DNA of 57,527 nucleotides from Paracoccaceae bacterium (lineage in GTDB: Bacteria > Pseudomonadota > Alphaproteobacteria > Rhodobacterales > Rhodobacteraceae). A program made the position numbers and the translations under genes. This document shows positions 26,263 through 34,698 of the stretch, in pieces. Position 1 is the stretch's first letter; every line of letters starts with the position of its first letter. The notes beneath the pieces are model-generated. The model worked only from the letters and a program-made list of their open reading frames with translations. It was not told the origin of the DNA and did not search any database. The DNA lies in the NCBI GenBank assembly GCA_029862205.1, contig JAOTXT010000024.1, forward strand, positions 1-57,527, given 5' to 3'.

Positions 26263-26838
26263 TCAGGAAAGATCCTGAACCGTGTCCACGTCGTTTAATA
26301 CGTGGCCGAAAGCGATATCCAGCGGAGCCAGGCTTTCCGCCGTATCGGCCATCGCATGGGGCGTCGACCAGCGCACGCCGCGAAACAGCCCGGCCGGGAT
26401 CGCCCGGGCGCCGCGCCGGAGGCCGACCATCCAATAGCCGCCGTCGGGCGCCGGGCCGATCACCGCTTCATCGCGGCCGAGCAGGCGGAAGCCCTCGGCG
26501 ATATGATCCGCGGTCAGGTCCGGGATATCCGCGCCGACGATCAGCGCGGGGCCGGGCGGCAGGCGCCGCAGGACCCGGCCCATCCGGTCGCCCAGATCAC
26601 CCGGCCCCTGCGGCCAACGTGGAAAACAGGCAGGCCAAACGCGGCTCGCGATCCCCTCGTGGTCGGGGCTGACGGCAAGCACCAACTGCCAGCGCGGATC
26701 GTCCAGACCGCGGATCATCCGCGCCGCTTGATGGCGGAACCACCAGGCGGCCTCGACCATGCCGATTTCCCGGCCCAGCCTGGTCTTGACGCGCCCAGGC
26801 CGGGGCTCTTTCAGGAACAGCACAACCCAGCGCCGCAT
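26263..26838 (-). CDS. TIGR04282-family arsenosugar-type glycosyltransferase
   Basis: The 191-residue protein matches the short nucleotidyl/glycosyltransferase group named for arsenosugar biosynthesis (TIGR04282, formerly DUF2064). Motifs are VVLFLKEPRPGRVKTRLGRE at the start, LIVGADIPDLTADHI, and IGPAPDGGYWMVGL with NDVDTVQDL near the end. The start overlaps the preceding gene's stop by one base (TGATG), so translation is coupled. The genes ArsM/ArsS are not in the window. The family name reflects a few characterised contexts; the actual sugar substrate here is not proven. Confidence 0.85.
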   Translation of the reverse strand: MRRWVVLFLKEPRPGRVKTRLGREIGMVEAAWWFRHQAARMIRGLDDPRWQLVLAVSPDHEGIASRVWPACFPRWPQGPGDLGDRMGRVLRRLPPGPALIVGADIPDLTADHIAEGFRLLGRDEAVIGPAPDGGYWMVGLRRGARAIPAGLFRGVRWSTPHAMADTAESLAPLDIAFGHVLNDVDTVQDLS

Positions 26839-27527
26839 CAGAGGCTCCGGTACCGCCTTGCCAAATGTTCGGGATCAGCGCCGAGATAGTAGAGCGCCAG
26901 CGTCGAGAGATTGCGCCAACCGCGGCGCAGCCAGCCATCGGCGCGGTAGCGCGCGGCCGAAGTCTCCGCGCGGACACCAAGACGCGCAAGGCGGCTTTGG
27001 CCGATCCGGCTGACGAAGTCCACATCCTCCATCAGCGGCATGGGCGCATAGCCGCCGACCTCGTCATAGAGCCGGCGGCTGATCAGCAGCCCCTGATCGC
27101 CATAGGGCAGACCAAACAGCCGCGAGCGCAGATTGGCCCAACCGGCGACCAGCCGGGCCCCCGCCCCCGGTGCATCGAAGCCCAAATCGAACCACCCGGC
27201 GTGGCCGGGTCTGCCTTGGACATGGGCCAACACCGCGGCGCCCCAGCCGGGCGCAAGCACAGTGTCCGCGTGCAGGAACAAGAGCCACTGACCCCGCGCC
27301 GCCTGCGCGCCCGCTGCGAGCTGCGCTCCGCGGCCCGCAGGCGCCGTGATCAGCCGTGCGCCGACCGTCTCGGCGATCTCTCCGATCCCGTCCCCGGACC
27401 CGCCATCGGCGACGACCACCTCGTGGATCACCCCTTCCATCACCGCCTCGCCCAACGCGCCGAGGCAGGGGCCGATCCGGTCCGCCGCCTCCAGCGTCGG
27501 GATCACGACCGAGACGGGGGCAGTCAT
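26838..27527 (-). CDS. TIGR04283-family arsenosugar-type glycosyltransferase (GT2)
   Basis: The start at 27527 gives 229 residues; a longer in-frame start is unlikely. It is a GT2 enzyme with VVIPTLEAADRIGPCLGA, DGGSGDGIGEIAE, FLHADTVLAPGW (the HADT-type metal site) and MEDVDFVSRIG. TIGR04283 proteins are regularly next to or fused with TIGR04282 proteins, as here. The gene follows the MFS gene by ten bases and overlaps the TIGR04282 gene, forming a three-gene operon. Confidence 0.87.
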   Translation of the reverse strand: MTAPVSVVIPTLEAADRIGPCLGALGEAVMEGVIHEVVVADGGSGDGIGEIAETVGARLITAPAGRGAQLAAGAQAARGQWLLFLHADTVLAPGWGAAVLAHVQGRPGHAGWFDLGFDAPGAGARLVAGWANLRSRLFGLPYGDQGLLISRRLYDEVGGYAPMPLMEDVDFVSRIGQSRLARLGVRAETSAARYRADGWLRRGWRNLSTLALYYLGADPEHLARRYRSL

Positions 27528-27537
27528 CTTGGCGCGC

Positions 27538-28761
27538 TCATGCGGGCACCGCCTGCTCGGCCAGCGCCATCGAGACCAGCGCGCCCAAGCCCAGCACCGC
27601 GAAGCCGGTGAAAAGCGGCACCACCGAGCCGTCATAGGCGCTGGCAATCGCATGGCCGATCGGCACCGAGCCCAGCACCGCCACGGTGTTCACTACCGAC
27701 GAGGCGGTGCCAGCAAGGTGCCCCAAGGGCTGCAAGGCGAGTGCGTTGAAATTGGCGAACAGCACAGCCACCGAGAAAAAGATCAGCGACATCAGCCCCA
27801 TGAAAGCCCAGAGCGGTGGCACGCCACCCGGGGCCGCCTGCGAGACCGCCGCCGCCAGCGCACTGACTACAACCATCAGCCCCAGCGCCCAAAGCGACAG
27901 CCGCCGCATCCCTAGCCGCATGACTAGGCGGCTGTTGCCCCAACTGGCCAGCGCGAAGGCGAAAGCCAAACCGCCAAAGGCCCAGGGAAAGAGCGGGCCC
28001 AGCGCATAGCCCTCCTCCAGCACCTGCTGCGCGGTCGCCAGGTAGACCACGAAGGCGCCGAAGACCATGGCCGCCGAGTAGGTGTAGAACATGGTCGAGC
28101 GGGTGCGCAGCACCTCGGCAAAGGCCGCCAGCACCGGCCCGGGCGAGAGCGGGCGCCGCTCGGCCGGGTCGAGCGTCTCGGGCACGCCCAGCAGATACCA
28201 GCCGCCCGAAACCAGCGCCATGGCGAGATAGAGCCCGAAGATCGCGCGCCAGCCGCCGAGCCACTCCATCCACTGGCCGATGATCGGCGCCAGCATCGGC
28301 ACCAGCATGAAGACGGTCATGATCAGCGACAGCATCCGCGCCATCGGGCGGCCTTCATAAAGATCGCGCACAATCGCCATGGCCATGATCCGCGGACCGC
28401 CGGCGCCAAGGCCCTGCAGGAACCGGCCGGCGAACATCATCTCGGGCGAGGTCGCGAACATGCCCATCAGCGTGCCGATGATGAACACCACCCATCCCAG
28501 CATCGCGGTTGTCTTGCGTCCGACCGAATCGGAAAGTGGTCCGTAGACGATCTGCCCGGCCCCCATGCCGACGAAGACCAGCATGACGATCAATTGGCGG
28601 TCGTTCTGGCCCTCGAAGCCCAATTCGCCCGAGATCGCGTCCAGCGCCGGCAGCACCGCATCGATCGTCATCGCGATGACTGAGGTCATCAGCGCCAGGA
28701 AGATCACGAAGGCGAGCGAGGCGCGCCCATCGGCGCGCTCGGCCGGGTTCGGCAGGGTCAT
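27538..28761 (-). CDS. MFS drug-resistance transporter, Bcr/CflA subfamily
   Basis: This 407-residue protein has 12 hydrophobic segments. The Bcr/CflA family signature is present early (LPALDAISGELGF), as is motif A (YGPLSDSVGRKTTAMLG). Such proteins export drugs, sulfonamides or cysteine/dipeptides with protons. The ATG at 28761 is preferred over an upstream ATG at 28812. It leads a unit with the two glycosyltransferases (gaps of 10 and -1 bases), so it may move a substrate or product of those enzymes. Divergent from ygfZ across 94 bases. Confidence 0.88.
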   Translation of the reverse strand: MTLPNPAERADGRASLAFVIFLALMTSVIAMTIDAVLPALDAISGELGFEGQNDRQLIVMLVFVGMGAGQIVYGPLSDSVGRKTTAMLGWVVFIIGTLMGMFATSPEMMFAGRFLQGLGAGGPRIMAMAIVRDLYEGRPMARMLSLIMTVFMLVPMLAPIIGQWMEWLGGWRAIFGLYLAMALVSGGWYLLGVPETLDPAERRPLSPGPVLAAFAEVLRTRSTMFYTYSAAMVFGAFVVYLATAQQVLEEGYALGPLFPWAFGGLAFAFALASWGNSRLVMRLGMRRLSLWALGLMVVVSALAAAVSQAAPGGVPPLWAFMGLMSLIFFSVAVLFANFNALALQPLGHLAGTASSVVNTVAVLGSVPIGHAIASAYDGSVVPLFTGFAVLGLGALVSMALAEQAVPA

Positions 28762-28855
28762 GGCGATATCCGGTCCTGGATGGACCCGCGTTATAGCGCT
28801 GGGCGCGGCCAAGGGCGATGCCTATATTGTCCTGAATGGTTACTGGAGGCCGGAA

Positions 28856-29677
28856 ATGAGCGGATCGCGGGGCTTTGTCGATGACCGCCGCTCGGTGCTC
28901 AGAATGATGGGCACGGATGCGCGCGCGGTCCTCCAGAACGTCGTCACCAATGACGTGGACGAGGTCCGTCCAGGACAGGCCGTTTATGCCGCGCTGCTCA
29001 CGCCCCAAGGCAAGTTTCTCTTCGATTTCATGCTGATCGCGGCGGCGGGCGGCGCGATTCTGATCGACGTCGCATCGGATCGCGCCGAGGCGCTGGCCCA
29101 GCGGCTGAAGATGTACTGCCTGCGGCGCGATGCCCGGCTCGAAGGCGCATCGGGGTTCGGGGTCGGTCTGATCCTGGGTGCGGCATCGCCCGGCCCCGGG
29201 ATGATCGAAGACATTGTGGTCATCGATCCACGCGACCCGGCGCTCGGATGGCGCGTCTACTCGGAAGACCCGGCTGCCGCCCTTGCGGCGCTGGGCATCG
29301 AGCCCGCGGACAGGGCCGACTACGACGCGCTGCGCGTCGCGCACATGGTGCCCGAGACCGGGATCGAGCTGGTCCCGGACGAGACCTATATCCTCGAGGC
29401 CGGGTTCGCGGCACTCAACGGCGTCGATTTCCGCAAGGGCTGCTATGTGGGCCAGGAAGTCACCGCGCGGATGCATCACAAGACCGAGCTGAAGAAGCGC
29501 CTGGTCCGGGTCCGGGTCGAAGGCACAGCCCCGCCCGGCACGCCGATCACGGCACAGGGCCGGCCCGCCGGGACGCTGTTCACGCAGGCCGATGGCCAGG
29601 CCCTCGCCCATCTCCGCCTCGACCGCGCAAAGGGACCGCTCGAGGCCGGCGACGCGCGGGTGATCTACGACGGCTGA
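28856..29677 (+). CDS. ygfZ: YgfZ/GcvT-family folate-binding Fe-S cluster maintenance protein
   Basis: The ATG at 28856 follows GGAGG by six bases; upstream in-frame codons fall in the MFS gene on the other strand. The 273-residue product has the YgfZ signature KGCYVGQEVTARMHHK, with the Cys that defines the family, and an N-terminal GcvT-like fold (VVTNDVDEVRPGQAVYAALL). YgfZ binds tetrahydrofolate and helps keep certain Fe-S enzymes active. TerC follows by 33 bases on the same strand. Confidence 0.92.
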   Translation: MSGSRGFVDDRRSVLRMMGTDARAVLQNVVTNDVDEVRPGQAVYAALLTPQGKFLFDFMLIAAAGGAILIDVASDRAEALAQRLKMYCLRRDARLEGASGFGVGLILGAASPGPGMIEDIVVIDPRDPALGWRVYSEDPAAALAALGIEPADRADYDALRVAHMVPETGIELVPDETYILEAGFAALNGVDFRKGCYVGQEVTARMHHKTELKKRLVRVRVEGTAPPGTPITAQGRPAGTLFTQADGQALAHLRLDRAKGPLEAGDARVIYDG

Positions 29678-29710
29678 CCGCCGAATCTTCTCATTCCGAA
29701 AGGCGATCCG

Positions 29711-30460
29711 ATGGACAGCATCCTTGTCCTTTTGAACGACCCCACCGCCTGGGCGGCGCTGGTGACCCTCACCGTGATGGAAGTCGTGCTGGGCATCGAC
29801 AACCTTCTGTTCATCTCGATCCTGACCAACAAGCTGCCGAGCGAGCGTCAGGCCTATGCGCGGCGGATCGGGATCGGGCTGGCATTGGTCCTAAGGCTGG
29901 GCCTTCTGGGCACGATCGCCTGGATCGTGCAGCTGACCCAGCCGGTTCTCGAGCTCTACGGCCAGGCATTCTCGTGGAAGGACATGATTCTGATCGCCGG
30001 TGGCGCGTTCCTGGTCTGGAAGGCGACCAAGGAAATCCATCATAGTGTCGATCCGGACCCGGGCGGCAAGATGTTCGGCACCGGCGCGGCCGAGATGACC
30101 GTCGCCGCGGCGATCGTGCAGATCCTGATCCTGGATGCGGTGTTCTCGATCGACTCGATCCTGACCGCGGTCGGCATGACCCCGCATATCCCGATCATGG
30201 TCGTCGCGGTGATCACCGCGGTCACGGTGATGCTGCTGGCCGCCGAGCCCCTGTCGCGCTTCATCGAAGCGAACCCGACCATCGTCATGCTGGCGCTGGG
30301 ATTCCTTTTGCTGATTGGCACGACGCTGATCGCCGAGGGCTTTGGCGCCCACATCCCGAAGGGTTACATATACGGCGCCATGGCGTTCTCGGCGCTGATC
30401 GAGGGGCTGAACATGATGTCGCGCCGCGCCCGGCGGCTGAAACAGGGGGTCGGCGGGTAA
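29711..30460 (+). CDS. TerC-family integral membrane protein
   Basis: The 249-residue protein has about seven transmembrane segments and the TerC signature [19 protein letters not shown] plus the paired [13 protein letters not shown], in which acidic residues line a likely ion path. Homologues (Alx, TerC, MeeF/MeeY) export manganese or help metallate exported proteins; in others they affect tellurite resistance. No manganese riboswitch fits in the 33-base gap upstream. Together with ygfZ it may be in a metal or Fe-S homeostasis unit. Convergent with the cyclase gene. Confidence 0.9.
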   Translation: MDSILVLLNDPTAWAALVTLTVMEVVLGIDNLLFISILTNKLPSERQAYARRIGIGLALVLRLGLLGTIAWIVQLTQPVLELYGQAFSWKDMILIAGGAFLVWKATKEIHHSVDPDPGGKMFGTGAAEMTVAAAIVQILILDAVFSIDSILTAVGMTPHIPIMVVAVITAVTVMLLAAEPLSRFIEANPTIVMLALGFLLLIGTTLIAEGFGAHIPKGYIYGAMAFSALIEGLNMMSRRARRLKQGVGG

Positions 30461-30476
30461 TTGCCTGCGTGGCCCG

Positions 30477-31688
30477 TTATTTCGGGTCCAGCAGATAATA
30501 CATCCTGACCTGGCCCTTGTGCTTGGCCTCGATGGCGCCGCGCTCCTCGGTCTCGAACTGTTTCGAGACCAGGCCAAAGGTCGATTCCGAGATGTTGATC
30601 CGCCCGGTCTCGCAGGTCTCCTGCATCCGCTTGGCCAGGTTCACCCCATCGCCCCAGATGTCGTAACCGATCTGCGCATCGCCGATGATCCCGGCGATCA
30701 CATGGCCGGAATGGATGCCGATCCGGACTGGCCATTCGCGCAGGCCCATGGCGCGGCGTTGACCATTGGCCTTGTCCATCTGGGCGTTGATCATATGCGC
30801 GGCGGCACAGGTGCGCACTGCATGGTCCGGGCGCTCGTGCAGGGTGCCCGCGGCGGCGATATAAGCATCACCCACGGTCTTGATCTTCAGCAGCCCAAAT
30901 TCGGCGATGATCGCGTCGAAGCTGCGGAAATAATCGTCGAGCTGGTCGATCAACTCGCGCGGCTGCAGCCCCTCGGCATGCGCCGAGAAATCGGCGAAGT
31001 CGATGAACATAACCGTCGCCGAGCCGTGGAAGCGCGGCGCGACCCGGTCCCCGGCGATCAGCCGCTCGGCGATCGGGCCCGGCAGCAGCTTGTGCAACAG
31101 CACCTCGCGCTCCTCGACCGCCGTCTCGGCGGCAGCCAGGGCGGTGCCCTGCACGTCCTCGGCCTGGCGCATCTCGACCAGCCGGCGGCGCGATTCCAGT
31201 TGTTCGAGCACCAGGCGCGCCAGACGGCGCATCGCCTGCTGCTGCTCGGCGCCGAGTTCGCGCGGCCGCGGGTCCCAGACGCAGAGCGTGCCCAGCGCAT
31301 AGCCCTCTGGATTGATCAGCGGCATGGCGCAATAGAATTTCGCATGCGGCGGGTTGGTGACCGCCGGCAAATCGGCATAGCGCGGATCCTGGCTCAGATC
31401 CGGCACGATCAAAAGATCGCTTTGGCAGATCGTCGGCGAGCAAAGGCTTAGCTCGCGTGGGCGCGGCGGACGGTTCGGCGGCAGGCCGTAGCTCGATTTC
31501 AGCCACGACCGGGTGTCGTCGAAGATCGAGATATAGGCGACCGGGCAGCCGGTCACCATCGCCGCCAGCTCGGTGATGTCGTCGTAGGGATCCTCGGGCG
31601 CGGTATCGAGCACGTCGTAACAGCGGACCATATCGACCCGCTCGGCGTCATCTTCCGGGATTTCGATTCCTTTGTAGAGGAGCCCCAT
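30477..31688 (-). CDS. GAF-domain class III adenylate cyclase
   Basis: The start at 31688 gives 403 residues, the better fit after a GAGG site; a frame from 31799 is possible but less natural. Residues about 25-150 form a GAF domain (ITELAAMVTGCPVAYISIFD). A coiled stretch follows, then a class III cyclase domain with VMFIDFADFSAHAEG (metal Asp pair), LKIKTVGDAYIAAAG and GYDIWGDGVNLAKRM. The Lys of LKIKTVGD and Asp of YDIWGD are those that select ATP, so adenylate cyclase is favoured. The GAF ligand is unknown. Perfect hairpin arms sit 26-51 bases upstream of the ATG. Confidence 0.9.
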   Translation of the reverse strand: MGLLYKGIEIPEDDAERVDMVRCYDVLDTAPEDPYDDITELAAMVTGCPVAYISIFDDTRSWLKSSYGLPPNRPPRPRELSLCSPTICQSDLLIVPDLSQDPRYADLPAVTNPPHAKFYCAMPLINPEGYALGTLCVWDPRPRELGAEQQQAMRRLARLVLEQLESRRRLVEMRQAEDVQGTALAAAETAVEEREVLLHKLLPGPIAERLIAGDRVAPRFHGSATVMFIDFADFSAHAEGLQPRELIDQLDDYFRSFDAIIAEFGLLKIKTVGDAYIAAAGTLHERPDHAVRTCAAAHMINAQMDKANGQRRAMGLREWPVRIGIHSGHVIAGIIGDAQIGYDIWGDGVNLAKRMQETCETGRINISESTFGLVSKQFETEERGAIEAKHKGQVRMYYLLDPK

Positions 31689-31988
31689 GACCGCGCCTCG
31701 AAATGCCTCATTGGATACTGGGTCCCGTGGGCCAGTATCTATCCGAACATCGGCCGCTGGGCCAGAGTGTCGTTGTGTCCTGCGTCCGGCGTCGAGCACG
31801 GTCCCCGCATATCGTCCTTGATCGTTACGCGCGCGGCATCAGGTCCCAGCGTCATGCTGAGAGGCACGTTTCTAGGGGGCGCGGATCGAGGTGGTGCCGG
31901 GCGTGGGGCGCACATGGCCCATCACGCCCGGCCTGATCTGCTGGAAACAGCGCTCGGTCGGATCAGCGCCGCTTCCGTATAGGGCAGG
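31689..31988. other. 300-base gap between the AAA ATPase and adenylate cyclase genes
   Basis: Both flanking genes are on the minus strand. I see no gene here. Apart from the inverted repeat at 31714-31739, the stretch holds only short unsupported frames. It probably carries the cyclase promoter and the end of the ATPase transcript. Confidence 0.6.
31714..31739. promoter_or_regulatory. Inverted repeat upstream of the adenylate cyclase gene
   Basis: GATACTGG (31714-31721) and CCAGTATC (31732-31739) form perfect 8-base arms around a ten-base loop, 26-51 bases upstream of the ATG on the minus strand. It is a candidate operator or leader hairpin. Confidence 0.45.
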
Positions 31989-33329
31989 TCATTCGTCGGT
32001 GAACAGGTTCCCCCAGGCGCGGTAGAGGAAGTCGCGCCGGATCCGGGGCGAGATGCCTTCGAAGGCCGAAATCGACACCATCTGATCCATCAGGAAGCGC
32101 GGGTGGAACCCGGCGAATTGGGCTTCTTCGGTCTTGCCGTAAAGCTCTTCCACGATGAAGGCCAAGGTGTCCTCGTCGAGCTCTAGGCCAAAATTTCGCG
32201 CGGTGCGGAAATAGATCGTCGCCATGGTCTCGAAATCCGGCCGGTCGATCAGGATCTTGTAGCGCAGACGCCGCAGCGCCGCTTCGTCCACCAGTTCCTT
32301 CGGCGCGATGTTGGTCGAGAACATGACCAGCGCGTCGAACGGAACCTCGAATTTGCGGCCTGTCTGCAGCGCCAGGTAATCGGTGCCGTTCTCCAGCGGG
32401 ATGATCAGGCGGTTGATCAGTTCCTGCGGGCTCTGGCGCTGGCGGCCAAAGTCATCGATCACCAGAACGCCGCCGGCGGCCTTGAGCTGCATCGGCGCCT
32501 CGTAGATCCGGCTGACGGTGTTGAGCGCCAGATCCAGCCGGTCGAGCGTCAGCTCGCCACCGGTGATCACCGAAGGGCGCTTGCATTTCACATAGCGCTT
32601 GTCGGCGCTGACTTCGCGGCGCAGCACCAGCGTCTCACCGTCATCGACCTCATCGTCGATCGGATGATGCACTGTCGGGTCGAAGACACTGATGATCTGC
32701 TTGTCGACCACCAGCGCATGCGGGAAGTAGACATGGCCGCCGAACGCCCGGCAGATCGCCTCGGCGATGGTCGATTTACCGTTGCCCGGAGGCCCGTAGA
32801 GCAGGACAGCCGCACCGCAGTTCGCGGCGGGTCCCAGTTTCTCCATCAGCGCCTCGGGCAGGGTCAGTTCGGAAAACGCCCGGTCCAGCACGTCCCGGGT
32901 CAGCGTTTCGTTCTTGACCGCCTGGCGCTTGAGTTGCTCGCAAAAGGCGTTGAGCGTCACCGGCGCGGCGCCGAAATACTCGCTCTGCGCGATCGCCTCG
33001 CGGGTCCAAGACTTGCCCTTGCCGGTCAGGCCATAGCGCATTTCCGCCGTCAGGCTGGCGCCCAGCTGGCCCAGCGTCTCCATCAGCTTCATCGAGCTTG
33101 CTTCCTCGATCAGCTCGGAGATGATGCCGACCGGCAAACACATGACAGTTGAAATCTCGCTCGGACGCTCGGCGTTCGTGCGATAGATCGTCTTCAGCAT
33201 CAGGTCGACGAGAAATCCCAGTTCAAGGCCGGTCTCGGACGCTGTTGTCGGCGCCGGCGGCGCAATGGAAGGGACTGGGTCACTGACGGGACCTTCAATC
33301 GGATGCGCAAGCTGAGCCACTTGATTCAT
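31989..33329 (-). CDS. AAA-type ATPase
   Basis: The start at 33329 (MNQVAQLAHP) gives 446 residues; an earlier in-frame ATG at 33368 is less likely. Walker A is GPPGNGKST and Walker B VLVIDDFG, followed by sensor-type FSTNIAPKEL and RRLRYKILIDRP. This is a cytoplasmic AAA protein of the kind common in Rhodobacterales but poorly characterised. A winged-helix-like segment (EISTVMCLPVGIISELIEEA) precedes the ATPase domain. Its substrate is not evident. Confidence 0.85.
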   Translation of the reverse strand: MNQVAQLAHPIEGPVSDPVPSIAPPAPTTASETGLELGFLVDLMLKTIYRTNAERPSEISTVMCLPVGIISELIEEASSMKLMETLGQLGASLTAEMRYGLTGKGKSWTREAIAQSEYFGAAPVTLNAFCEQLKRQAVKNETLTRDVLDRAFSELTLPEALMEKLGPAANCGAAVLLYGPPGNGKSTIAEAICRAFGGHVYFPHALVVDKQIISVFDPTVHHPIDDEVDDGETLVLRREVSADKRYVKCKRPSVITGGELTLDRLDLALNTVSRIYEAPMQLKAAGGVLVIDDFGRQRQSPQELINRLIIPLENGTDYLALQTGRKFEVPFDALVMFSTNIAPKELVDEAALRRLRYKILIDRPDFETMATIYFRTARNFGLELDEDTLAFIVEELYGKTEEAQFAGFHPRFLMDQMVSISAFEGISPRIRRDFLYRAWGNLFTDE

Positions 33330-33491
33330 AACAGACCACCCCTCGGAAACTGTGTCACATACGGACACGCGAATTCACCCACAGCGGCGGACTCTACTGA
33401 GAAATAAGGAGAAATTGCAGCGGATGGTCGCTGATCGAGATTTTAACACCTGCGCTAGATTGGCGTCACGGGCATCCCTACCGGCGGTTGA

Positions 33492-33713
33492 TCAGCGGGG
33501 GCGGCCGAGACGCAATCCGGCCACGAAAGCGCCAAGAATCACAAGGACAAGACCGCCGGCGGATTCGGCCCAGAACTCGAATCGGTAGGATTCGGCCAGG
33601 GCGCGGCTGGCTTGATGCTCGAAAATTCGCCAGAGCGCATGAGCGGCCAGAGAGATGTAGAGCAGCCCCAGACCGAGGCCCATGCAAACCAGCGGCAAAC
33701 CCCATCGGCTCAT
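33492..33713 (-). CDS. Small two-helix membrane protein
   Basis: The ATG at 33713 follows AAGGAG, giving 73 residues; a frame from 33761 is longer but lacks a site. Two hydrophobic segments are visible (GLPLVCMGLGLGLLYISLAA and SAGGLVLVILGAFVAGLRL). The family is not recognised. It lies between mtgA and the AAA ATPase, all on the minus strand. Confidence 0.65.
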   Translation of the reverse strand: MSRWGLPLVCMGLGLGLLYISLAAHALWRIFEHQASRALAESYRFEFWAESAGGLVLVILGAFVAGLRLGRPR

Positions 33714-33800
33714 TTCAGCGCTCCTTGCCAATGTGTAAATGAGCGGCCTGCAACGGGCCAAAGATCGCGGCCCGGCTGGTCCGCGCTTTCTTGCGACATT

Positions 33801-34556
33801 TCATTCGAGGCAATCATCGCGGCCATCCGCCGCCAGCGTCCGGGCACCATCCGCGATCGCCACGGCGCGCCGGCGCATGAAGTCGGTGCCGGCGGCCGCG
33901 TTGCGGTCCTTGGGGTCGGGCAGGATGGCAGCCAGGCGGGCCGCTTGGGCAAGGCTCAGGCCCGAAGCGTTCTGGGTGAAATAGCGCCGTGCGGCGGCCT
34001 GGATGCCAAAGGCGCCCTCGTCGAACTCGGCGACGTTCAGATAAACCTCGACGATCCGGCGCTTGGACCAGATGGCCTCAATCAAGAGCGCGAATCCGGC
34101 CTCCAGCCCCTTCCTGACCCACGACCGCCCGTGCCACAGGAACAGGTTCTTCGCCACCTGCTGGGTGATGGTCGAGGCGCCGCGCACGCGTCCGCCCTCG
34201 GAATTCGCTGCCAGCGCGTTGCCGATCGCCTTCAGATCGAAACCCCAGTGCAGGCAGAAATTCGCATCCTCGGCGGCCATGACCGCGCGCGGCACGTGCG
34301 GCGCCATCTGGCCTAGATCGCGCCAATCGCGCTCGATCTTGCCCAGGCGTACCCATTCCGAGGCCATGTAGAACCCGCCCGGCGGATCGATCACCGTGTA
34401 GGAGGCAACCCAGAGGCAGATCGCGGCAAAGCCGTAAGCCGCCCAGCGGAGCGGCCTCAGCGCCCAGCGCCAGAGACCCTTGCGCGCGGGCGTCTTGCGC
34501 CGCCGTTTGCCGGGCGCGGGCTTGGCCTTCGCCTTGGGTTTCTTCTTCGTCACCAT
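33801..34556 (-). CDS. mtgA: Monofunctional biosynthetic peptidoglycan transglycosylase
   Basis: The 251-residue protein has a basic cytoplasmic tail (KKKPKAKAKPAPGKRRRKTP), one transmembrane anchor (GFAAICLWVASYTVIDPPGG) and a GT51 domain. The catalytic Glu is in VMAAEDANFCLHWGFD, and the second conserved block is STITQQVAKNLFLW with SWVRKGLEAG. MtgA polymerises lipid II glycan chains at the inner membrane but lacks a transpeptidase domain. It stands alone, with the small two-helix gene 87 bases downstream. Confidence 0.95.
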   Translation of the reverse strand: MVTKKKPKAKAKPAPGKRRRKTPARKGLWRWALRPLRWAAYGFAAICLWVASYTVIDPPGGFYMASEWVRLGKIERDWRDLGQMAPHVPRAVMAAEDANFCLHWGFDLKAIGNALAANSEGGRVRGASTITQQVAKNLFLWHGRSWVRKGLEAGFALLIEAIWSKRRIVEVYLNVAEFDEGAFGIQAAARRYFTQNASGLSLAQAARLAAILPDPKDRNAAAGTDFMRRRAVAIADGARTLAADGRDDCLE

Positions 34557-34652
34557 CGGGCACCCCTCACGGATGCACGGGTTACCATCGGCGGCACCCC
34601 GGGTCCAACCCTCCGCTCAGACGGAACCGACGGCGCTGGCGCGTTTCTAACC

Positions 34653-34672
34653 ACGTGCCCAGGCAGGCACGT
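34653..34672. terminator. Possible terminator hairpin downstream of the quinone oxidoreductase gene
   Basis: ACGTGCC-caggca-GGCACGT forms a 7-base stem 27 bases past the stop of the minus-strand gene at 34699, before mtgA. It has no clear T tract, so termination is uncertain. Confidence 0.4.
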
Positions 34673-34698
34673 CAGGCGTTCAACGTTCTCAAATTAGA

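Noticed and set aside
29678-29710. Manganese riboswitch before terC
   Set aside because: The gap is only 33 bases, too short for a yybP-ykoY element.
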